The translations under genes and the position numbers were made by a program. Below are positions 43,252 to 51,300 of a stretch of 64,000 nt of DNA, one piece after another. The DNA is from Edaphocola flava. GTDB taxonomy: Bacteria; Bacteroidota; Bacteroidia; Chitinophagales; Chitinophagaceae. The notes below the pieces were generated by a model, which searched no databases, was not told where the DNA came from, and saw only the letters and a list, made by a program, of their open reading frames with translations. The stretch is taken from NCBI RefSeq assembly GCF_004118155.1, contig NZ_SAIQ01000001.1, positions 744,001-808,000 of the forward strand, read 5' to 3'. Within the stretch, counting starts at the first letter, position 1; the number at the start of each line of letters is the position of its first letter.

Positions 43252-43674
43252 ATGACAAAAATGCCGATTTCGGAAGTTCCTGAAGTACAGATCAACATTG
43301 AAGCGTACAGAGATAACGTAATTTTCACCGACCTGGGTGGCAGACCTATCGAACGCCCACAGGGAGAACTGCATTCTATTGAATCTTTTCAGACTTTATT
43401 TGATGATTTTTGTAAGCTGCCTGCATTAAATCCAGACCAGGATTGGTATGTAGGTGTTTACCCTTGCATTAAAACAGATAAAGACGGTATCCAAAGACTC
43501 TCTTTCTATTTTATTCCTACTATCGGAGAGAAAGGTCTGACTAACCCTCCGGGCACAAGAATCAGTACTTCGAAGTTAACGGACTACTTACAGGCAGTAA
43601 ACGGCGGTGTAACACCTGCTCAATTAGGAGACATTCAAAACAACGTATTTGACATCGGCAATCTGTGGCCATAA
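43252..43674 (+). CDS. Hypothetical cytosolic protein, first gene of the signalling operon
   Basis: 140 residues, no signal peptide or membrane segment, acidic. Blocks include VIFTDLGGRPIERPQGE, DQDWYVGVYPCIKTDKDG and FYFIPTIGEKGLTNPPGTRI. It is probably a small alpha/beta protein. I recognise no family. Its stop is 6 bases before the 7TM gene, which makes cotranscription with the kinase and regulator very likely and suggests a role in the same signalling route (inference). Confidence 0.75.
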   Translation: MTKMPISEVPEVQINIEAYRDNVIFTDLGGRPIERPQGELHSIESFQTLFDDFCKLPALNPDQDWYVGVYPCIKTDKDGIQRLSFYFIPTIGEKGLTNPPGTRISTSKLTDYLQAVNGGVTPAQLGDIQNNVFDIGNLWP

Positions 43675-43680
43675 AACACT

Positions 43681-44322
43681 ATGATCCTCTATCTTAATAT
43701 CATCTTCGAACTGATCTGTCTTTGTTTTGCTGTTTTTACCCTTCCAAAAGTAAAAGCACCATGGACATTATTTATACTGTACCTGTTATTTGTAGTGGGC
43801 ATTGAAAGCTATGGCCTGTACGCCGCAGAAAACCACATCAGCAGTAAAATGGTTTATAACATTTATGTCCTTACCAATTTCTATTTTGTTCAGGCGATAT
43901 TATATAAGATCTGTAACCTGAACAGTACGGGAAAGATACCTGCATGGATCTTTTCCGTATTGTTTCTTTTGTTTTACGGAGGAGAATTAATGTATAATGG
44001 TCCGGAACAATTTACGCTGACCAGCATGATTCTTTCCAATATTCTCATTACTATACAAAGTCTGTACTATTTTTACAGCCTGATGACGCAGGATGATTTT
44101 GTACAACTGAAAAGTCATGCTCCCTTCTGGCTGGTAGCCGGGCTGCTGATACATGCATTCGGCAGTACTGCTTCCTTCCTGTTTTACGAGTACCTTGTTG
44201 CTATTAATAAAGAACTAAAGATTCCTGTACGGCAAGTCATCATTCTTTTTCTTAATTTTATCTTGTACGGCTCCTGGAGCTATGCCTTTGTATGCAAGTA
44301 TCAGCAACGGATATCATCTTAA
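43681..44322 (+). CDS. Seven-transmembrane protein of the signalling operon, possible sensor
   Basis: 213 residues with seven hydrophobic segments (about 3-22, 27-48, 58-78, 88-107, 112-135, 145-167, 184-205) and short loops. No named family is recognised, but the topology resembles the 7TM parts found fused to some Bacteroidota histidine kinases. Its last 31 bases overlap the start of the histidine kinase gene, so translation is probably coupled. The kinase itself has only one membrane helix and no sensor domain, so this protein is a good candidate for the sensing part. Confidence 0.78.
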   Translation: MILYLNIIFELICLCFAVFTLPKVKAPWTLFILYLLFVVGIESYGLYAAENHISSKMVYNIYVLTNFYFVQAILYKICNLNSTGKIPAWIFSVLFLLFYGGELMYNGPEQFTLTSMILSNILITIQSLYYFYSLMTQDDFVQLKSHAPFWLVAGLLIHAFGSTASFLFYEYLVAINKELKIPVRQVIILFLNFILYGSWSYAFVCKYQQRISS

Positions 44323-45077
44323 TTGTAGGACTCATTACCACAATGACACTCATTGTCGTCATTTTTTTGCTTGCTTATGTTGCGGTCTATAATAAACGGA
44401 AGAGAAAGCATGTGGAAGAAAAGGACAATATGAAACAGGCATTTTCGGAACAGTTGCTCCAGGCCCAGCTCGAAATACAGGAGCAGACCTCCCGGAACAT
44501 CAGTGAGGAGATACATGATAATGTGGGACAGGTATTGAGCCTATCCAGCATACAACTGAATATGCTGATTCAGCATCCTGAAAAAGCAAAAATTGAACTT
44601 GCCGAAATCAAAGAAAACATTGATCTTGCACTGGAAGATCTCAGGGGCATAGCCCGTAATCTTAACGGTGGTTACCTGCAGCAGATCAGCATCAATGAGT
44701 TTCTGCAAAAACAACGGCGACAGCTGAATAAAGGAGGTCAGCATCTTTGCGAAATGTACACTTCCGGTACTGAAAAAAATATACCGGTACAACATAAAAT
44801 TATCCTATTCCGTATTTTGCAGGAGTGCCTGCAGAATATCATTAAACATGCACAGGCTACAGAGATTATCCTGCGTACTGCATACACTGAAGATCAGGGA
44901 TTGAAAGTGACAGTACAGGATAATGGTATTGGCTTTAATGTTTCAGACCAACAGAACAGAGGGCTGGGTATTGGCAACATGGAGCGCCGAATGCATTTAC
45001 TGCAGGGCGAGTTTGCAATAGAAAGTAATGCCGGACAAGGCACAACCATACACCTCAACATCCCTTCTTATGACTAG
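44292..45077 (+). CDS. Sensor histidine kinase, HisKA_3 (NarL/LiaS) type
   Basis: 261 residues. One N-terminal membrane helix (about 7-32) is followed by a basic stretch and a short coiled linker (about 40-68). The dimerisation/phosphoacceptor helix has SEEIHDNVGQ (His about 75), then the HATPase_c domain with the N-box ECLQNIIKHAQA, G1 DNGIGF, and G2 GLGIGNMERRM and GQGTTIHL. No extracellular, PAS or GAF sensor domain is present. It overlaps the 7TM gene by 31 bases and the response regulator by 8 bases. It should phosphorylate the latter. Confidence 0.92.
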   Translation: MQVSATDIILIVGLITTMTLIVVIFLLAYVAVYNKRKRKHVEEKDNMKQAFSEQLLQAQLEIQEQTSRNISEEIHDNVGQVLSLSSIQLNMLIQHPEKAKIELAEIKENIDLALEDLRGIARNLNGGYLQQISINEFLQKQRRQLNKGGQHLCEMYTSGTEKNIPVQHKIILFRILQECLQNIIKHAQATEIILRTAYTEDQGLKVTVQDNGIGFNVSDQQNRGLGIGNMERRMHLLQGEFAIESNAGQGTTIHLNIPSYD

Positions 45078-45735
45078 TAAATATATTAATGTTGCCATTA
45101 TTGATGACCATGCCTTATTTAGAAAAGGGCTTAAAATGCTCATCAACAGCATCGACAACTTCGAGGTGATTATGGAAGCCGATAACGGCCAGTCCTTCAT
45201 CGAGGCATTGCCCTCAGACAAGTTGCCGGATATAGCCTTGCTGGATATCCGTATGCCGGGGCTGGATGGTTACGAAACGGCCTCCTGGCTGAGTCACCAT
45301 TACCCTCAGATCGCCATCCTGGCCCTGAGCACTATGGATGATGAGGCGGCGATTATTAAAATGATTCAGAGAGGAGCCAAAGGTTATTTACTGAAAAATG
45401 CAGATACCGATGAGCTGCAGAAAGCTATTGTAGCTGTACTGGAGCAAGGGTATTTTTACAATAATCATATCACCCATAAAGTGATCAGTACTATAGGTGG
45501 AGTGATCAATGGCAGTTCTCCGATTGCTACAATCATTAACCTGAACGAACGGGAAAAGGAATTCCTGAAACTGGCCTGCTCTGAAATGAGCTATGCAGAA
45601 ATCGCCAAAGCGATGTTCCTGAGCCCGCGCACTATAGATGGATACCGGGAGAGCCTGTTTGAGAAATTCCAGGTTAAATCCAGGGTGGGACTGGTCTTAT
45701 ATGCCATTAAACATGGCATTGTTGTACTGGACTAA
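45070..45735 (+). CDS. LuxR/NarL-family response regulator
   Basis: 221 residues from the ATG at 45070 (MTSKYINVAIIDDHALFRKG); a 14-codon upstream extension is not used because it lies inside the kinase gene and precedes the receiver fold. The receiver has the acidic pair Asp12/Asp13, the phosphoacceptor Asp about 59 in LLDIRMPGLDG and the Lys in GYLLKNADT. The C-terminal HTH contains LNEREKEFLKLACSEMSYAE and MFLSPRTIDGYRESLFEKF. It is partner to the overlapping kinase gene and may bind the direct repeat at 43011-43045 for autoregulation (inference). Confidence 0.93.
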   Translation: MTSKYINVAIIDDHALFRKGLKMLINSIDNFEVIMEADNGQSFIEALPSDKLPDIALLDIRMPGLDGYETASWLSHHYPQIAILALSTMDDEAAIIKMIQRGAKGYLLKNADTDELQKAIVAVLEQGYFYNNHITHKVISTIGGVINGSSPIATIINLNEREKEFLKLACSEMSYAEIAKAMFLSPRTIDGYRESLFEKFQVKSRVGLVLYAIKHGIVVLD

Positions 45736-45750
45736 TCCTGCTGAAATGAA

Positions 45751-45795
45751 TATAAAAATTGTGGCCCTCTTATACAGAGGGCCACAATTTTTATA
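45751..45795. terminator. Terminator between the signalling operon and the type B cargo gene
   Basis: Twenty-base perfect arms (45751-45770, 45776-45795), 5-base loop, with T runs on both strands for two convergent transcripts. Confidence 0.87.
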
Positions 45796-45824
45796 TTATC
45801 AATATTCAAACTTATCTGAATAAT

Positions 45825-47735
45825 CTATCTCAGTAAAGTCACCGTTCCTTGTTTTTTAAATGGCTTACCTTCTGCCGTACGGGCATCGATCTGGTACACA
45901 TATACTCCGGCGCCCTGCGGCTTGCCTTGCCAGGTCCCATCCCATCCATGCTCTATATCGGTGGTAGAGAATATTTCTTCTCCCCAACGGTTAAATATCT
46001 TAAAGACATTCAATGCGGCAATACCTCTTTTCACCACTTTAAAACTACCATTACCTGGAACAAAGGCATTAGGCATATCAATCGCTGTGTTCATCACCAG
46101 TATATCTACAGAGTCAGAAACGGTACAACCGTTTTCGGTAGTGGCTACCACAAAATAACGTGTATTTACTTCGGGACTCATCACAGGATTGCTGACATGT
46201 GCTGAGTTCAGCCCTGCATCCGGGAACCAGGTAAAGTGTACTGCATTGGTGGCCGGCTCCATAAAATACTGCTCTCCGCTATAGATATTGACTACATCAG
46301 GAATACTCAGCACTGCAGCCGGGTGTACGGTGATCTGTACCTGCTGTGTATCGGTACAGCCTTTATCACTTGTACCGATTAAGGTATAGGTACCACTGGT
46401 TACCGGTGTAATCAGCGGAGTGGCACTGCTTGTATTATCTACGTACAGAGCGGGCGACCAGCTATACTGCTGTGCTCCTGTGGCCTGTAATTGTACAGAG
46501 TTGCCGGGGCATATTGCGGCTTCATTGAGGTTCAGATTAAGGAAGTCACCGGGATTGACAATCACATGTACGGTATGCTCCATCCAGCAAGTGAGATTAG
46601 GATCCGGTGCCGATACTCTCAGGGTGTAATTGCGGGACTGATCTGCAATGAACCATACATTAGGGGCAGTAGTACTATTCAGGCCCGTAGATGGGGTCCA
46701 GGAATAGCTGAAATTAGGATTAATGGGATTGGTACTCGTTTCTAAACGAACGGTATCATACTGACATACAATCAGGCTGTCCGGTGCCAGAATCTTGCCT
46801 GGTGACGGCATAACATTTACCGTAATCGTCGAGACACTGTCGCATCCGTTTATATTCTGGAAGGTGCTGTCGAAAGTACCTGCGGTATGTACAAACTGCC
46901 CGAAAATATTAATAGAGTCTCCCTCACAGATATAGGCAATATCGTTAGTGGCTGTAGTGCTTAAGGTAATCGCAAACTGACCCGTTACCTGCACACAACC
47001 ATTCAAGGTCATAGTACAGGTATAGGTGCCCGTAGCTGCTAGCGGTGCATTGGTAACCGTTGCGGTCTGCCCTGTAGCGGTAAAGCCATTAGGCCCGGTC
47101 CACTGGTAATTGGTGTATACTGCATTGGGTGCAGTACTTGCCGGAGCAGTAAGGGTAAAGTCGCCTCCCACACAAGCCTGGCCTGAAAAATTGATTACCT
47201 GATTCACGGGGGTAATGGTAATATCGTCCATGATCATACCCAGCGTGGATGGATTATTTACATTGGCCAGATCTAAAGTTACCGTAGCCGTGGTTGGGGT
47301 AAACTGGTAATTCTGGCACTGCAGGTTGAAAACCGTATTGGAAGAAGATACATTCTGGTTTAAGAAAACCGCAGTACCATTATATACTTTTGCATTAATC
47401 GTGCAAGGAATAGGCGGCAGGCTAAAGCCCGCACCTCCTGCGGTTCTTCGCGTACATTTAAAGGAAAGGTTGTAGGTTTCTCCCGGTGTTACAGGGATAT
47501 TTATCTGGCGAAAATTAGAACCGTTATCGATCTCTGCGGTAAGATTGGTTGTGGTACCACCATATACATTTTCTGCCATCACCTCGGCGGTAGTAGCCGG
47601 GGCAAAAAATGTCCAGCCGGTATTGCCGGCAGTAAAGGTTCCGTTGGTTACGAGATTTTGTGCCCGGGCTTTCCCTAAGCTTAAAATACCGGTAAATAAG
47701 AAAAATAATCCGAGACGATAATTCAGATTTTTCAT
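45825..47735 (-). CDS. Secreted protein with carbohydrate-binding-like N-terminus and T9SS type B sorting domain
   Basis: 636 residues from the ATG at 47735, which starts a signal peptide (MKNLNYRLGLFFLFTGILSL...ARAQ); a 12-codon upstream extension is ignored. The first domain (about 25-180, NLVTNGTFTAGNTGWTFF) has the look of a CBM4/9-type or choice-of-anchor beta-sandwich. Ig-like modules follow. The last 250 residues are clearly paralogous to the end of the 5036-7522 protein (shared blocks NAVHFTWFPDAGL, VNTRYFVVATTENGCTVSDS, MPNAF). The sorting domain ends FNRWGEEIFSTTDI, GWDGTWQG, GTVTLLR and also lacks NGDGxND. It has no PorP/SprF gene beside it. Confidence 0.85.
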   Translation of the reverse strand: MKNLNYRLGLFFLFTGILSLGKARAQNLVTNGTFTAGNTGWTFFAPATTAEVMAENVYGGTTTNLTAEIDNGSNFRQINIPVTPGETYNLSFKCTRRTAGGAGFSLPPIPCTINAKVYNGTAVFLNQNVSSSNTVFNLQCQNYQFTPTTATVTLDLANVNNPSTLGMIMDDITITPVNQVINFSGQACVGGDFTLTAPASTAPNAVYTNYQWTGPNGFTATGQTATVTNAPLAATGTYTCTMTLNGCVQVTGQFAITLSTTATNDIAYICEGDSINIFGQFVHTAGTFDSTFQNINGCDSVSTITVNVMPSPGKILAPDSLIVCQYDTVRLETSTNPINPNFSYSWTPSTGLNSTTAPNVWFIADQSRNYTLRVSAPDPNLTCWMEHTVHVIVNPGDFLNLNLNEAAICPGNSVQLQATGAQQYSWSPALYVDNTSSATPLITPVTSGTYTLIGTSDKGCTDTQQVQITVHPAAVLSIPDVVNIYSGEQYFMEPATNAVHFTWFPDAGLNSAHVSNPVMSPEVNTRYFVVATTENGCTVSDSVDILVMNTAIDMPNAFVPGNGSFKVVKRGIAALNVFKIFNRWGEEIFSTTDIEHGWDGTWQGKPQGAGVYVYQIDARTAEGKPFKKQGTVTLLR

Positions 47736-48307
47736 ATAAAATGAGATAAAATTGTTTTCAGATGCTAGCACAAAATAGAGCTGTGTTTTGTGGAAATGAA
47801 ACTTTTGACAGACATTTTTGCGCTCCTTGCTATCTATAAAAGACAGGCTGAAAGCAGATTTAGTTTGTATTAAAAAAATATTCAGATAAGTATTTGAAGA
47901 TTGATGCAGTACAAATTGACTATAATTATATGTATATAAGTTACCGATTCGTTAATCATAAAATGTTTATCAATTACATGTCTGTAATCCTGTAATGAAG
48001 CTAAAAACACTCAAAATTGGTGATATGCTAGAGTTGAAGCATAAAATATAGGGATGGGTAAGATTTACATTGAGAGCGAACAATCATCAATAATAATATT
48101 TGCCTTGCCAGTATCCTGCCTGTAACATACCTGTTTAATGAAGAGAAGAGACTACCAGCCTTCAGGTCAAGTGGACTTCTCTTCAAAGCCTGAACAGTAT
48201 ACGTGAGGATTCAGAACCTGAAACACAGCGTTAAAATATGGGCAGATGAATAGACATTCACCTGCCCATATTTATACTATGCGATCAAAAGTCTGTTGTC
48301 AATAAGA
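47736..48307. other. 572-base gap with no gene seen
   Basis: A/T-rich sequence between two minus-strand cargo genes. It contains an inverted repeat (10-base arms 48139-48148 and 48176-48185) and the terminator of the downstream-oriented giant gene at 48234-48273. No TAnnTTTG promoter match was found for the 45825-47735 gene. Confidence 0.6.
48234..48273 (-). terminator. Terminator of the 1843-residue protein gene
   Basis: Hairpin with about 17-base arms and one mismatch, beginning 34 bases after the stop codon on the minus strand. Confidence 0.75.
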
Positions 48308-51300
48308 TTAGTCTTTAATCACCTTTACATATTCAATGATACCATCTGCATGTTTTACCTGAAGCGTATACATACCAGAGGCCAAGGCACCGAAGCCGTT
48401 TAACTCGTATTCTTTGACACCTTTAATTGCCTCAATGTGCATACTCATATGCTGTTTGCCAATGGCGTCCAGAACACTGATCTGTACCTTACCGGATTGC
48501 GACTCATTCAGCTTAACATATAGGGTATTGTGCTCTGTACCATAAGGATTGGGATACACCTCAATATTATTATTGCTATGGTCGCAGGTATTGGCCAGAC
48601 GTGTTGTCTTGCTGTAATAAATACCACCATCTTCTACCTGAGCGATACGGATGTAGTTATCTTTATAAGGTAAGTCTATTAACTGCTCATAGGAGGCAAG
48701 CCTGAGATTCTGGCCTTTGACAGTGGCTACAGTATTATATGTTTTACCATTTTCGCCCAGCTCTATCCTATACTTCATATTTCCTCCTGCTTCATCCTGT
48801 GCGGTCCACCGTACAACAGCGGTATTGCACGCCTGCTGCGCTGCTTCGAACCAGGTGATTGACAATGGCAGTGGCAGAATCTCTGAATTCTGGATTGTGC
48901 TTGTTGACACCGTATCACAAAGACATTGACTCTGACCAACCGGTTGTGACGGATTGTTAGCAAAACGCAAGAGTACATTTTTACTGACACAAGCTGCACA
49001 ATTGGCCTGCATAGTGTCATAATAATCAATACTTATCGACTGCCCAGCAGCCAGACCTCCTGTATAGTTCAGGGAAGCATATTGTTTATCTCCTGCATTA
49101 ATAGAACCGGAGTTGTCCATATCCATAAATACTTCCATAATAACTGATGTACCAGAAGCCACATCGGCAGTACCACTGTTCGTCAGCATACCGGACATTT
49201 TAAGTTTACTGTGCGGATTGCAGTTTGTACCCTGTGGTGTACAACCGGTATTAAAGCGAATGGTATCAATATCTGCGCTCAGTGAAGGCCGCAGGGTAAT
49301 CAATGGGGTACTGGTATCTGCTCCGTTTATGGTAGAAATAACACACATCATATTGTCCCGGGCACACCAGAGATTCCCTCCGATATAGGTATTAATGGTC
49401 GCTACCCGCTCAGAATCAATGGTACAGTGGTTAACTCCTGCAGATTCTGTATACTGCATATAAAACACTATACTATCGCCCGCAGGTATACCAGCTGCAT
49501 ATTGCCAGCCAATGGTCTGCTTGCCGGTGCCATCTGTACTGACGGCAGGGTTAGTAGCCGGGGCATTATGAGAACCTGTGGTGGCTGATGAATAGCTCAC
49601 AAAGTTATATGCTGCCGGCAATTTGACTTTAACAGAATCACCGGACAAAGTCGCGCCACCACTAATAGGAAGTACAATACGCATAACACCGTTACTGCCT
49701 GATCCGCAGTCGCTGATCTGGGTTACGCTCATCTTCGGATTGGTCAGATAGCTGAGGCTGGGCGCTCCTACAATGTTCAATGGTGGCGGGTCTGTATTAA
49801 ACAGGCTGGTGACCGGACCACAGGCTACATTACCGGCAACACGACTATGAATCATTGAACCTGAAGTATAGCCACAACTGGTCGTAATGGCGACCCGAAG
49901 TTTCATCTTATTGGCCGGTGTCATACTGATCTTTCTCAGGGTATCTGTGGCGGGCATCGTCCAGCTGTATACCCCTGCGCTGAGTACGGGATCTGTTGTA
50001 TTGACAAAAGCACCATTTCCATATTGCAGCTGTGTACGGCCCGGAATCATGCTCATGCCATTGGGCAGCTCAAAAGATACCTTAACGGCATTTGCATCCT
50101 GTGTCTGGCTGTTGACTATATAGAACTGTACGGTATCGTCATTACAGATATCCTTGGTTGTTGTAAACAGACTATCACTCATCTGCAGTTCTCCGGCAAA
50201 GGTATTCAGGGTATATGTCGATTTATTGGCGTTAGCCTTACAGTTATAATTGGCCCAGCTGGTCGGATATCCCATACATGGTGTACGGTCGGCATAAATA
50301 TCCAGGTTCAGACTTCCTGCACACTGAACAATATGGGTATAGATATCGTAATCTTTGGTAGTGCCATTGGCCCCCAGATTGCCTAACTGAAAGATGTAAC
50401 TGCCCGGGGCACTCATCGGCACTATGTCTCCGGTACTCTTAATCTTTACGCTATCTACAATAATACCTGATGTATTGGGAATGTACATCCAGTTGTTATC
50501 TATGGTGCCGAATGCCTGTGAATTATTAACCGTGTAGCGAACCGGAATGATCGCTTTATTACTGGTTACATTGGCCGTGCTGCCAGCATATAATACAGGC
50601 TGACAATTATTAACTCCGGGCCAGAATAATGTTGTGCCTGTGCCGGTAACAGTATTCGCATTCAGATTAAGGGTATCCAGCATAGGACGCATATGCTCAA
50701 AATTCCAGACTACCGGGAAGGTTGTGGATGGCTGTGTATGGTCTCTTGTGCAGGTCGTGGATGGATTGGTATACTTTGTAGTCACATCGACATTAAACGC
50801 AGAATACAAATTAATCTGCCTGTAGTTAAATCCGTAGTTAGCGGGTATCTGTTTCAGATCAACAATCAATGTATCATTGACAAACGTATACGCAGATGCG
50901 GGCAATAATTGGTTATTGATGGAACTAACGCACTGAGGGCTTCCTTTGATAATACGCACCCAAGTGAGGCGCACTGCGGTTGGTGTGAAATTAGAAGAAG
51001 CCGGTATATTTATTTTGAGCAAAGTTGGTGCATAAACATTCCTGCTCTCATAAGGAAACCAGTTTGTACCACAGGAAGATGCCTGAATCTGGCTGCTAAG
51101 AATATATCGCACGGCTACAGAATCTGAGCACGTGGCAGGACCTGCCAAACGAGTTGTACTAAAGCTTCTGTTCATATCTATTGTATGAAAGTCGCAGACT
51201 ACAGAATCACACTTCAGCAATTGTGTTGTTGTAGGATTTACTGTCTGTGAAATACCCGGTATATGCTGGAAGCTCCAGACCATATCTCCCCATCCGAAGT

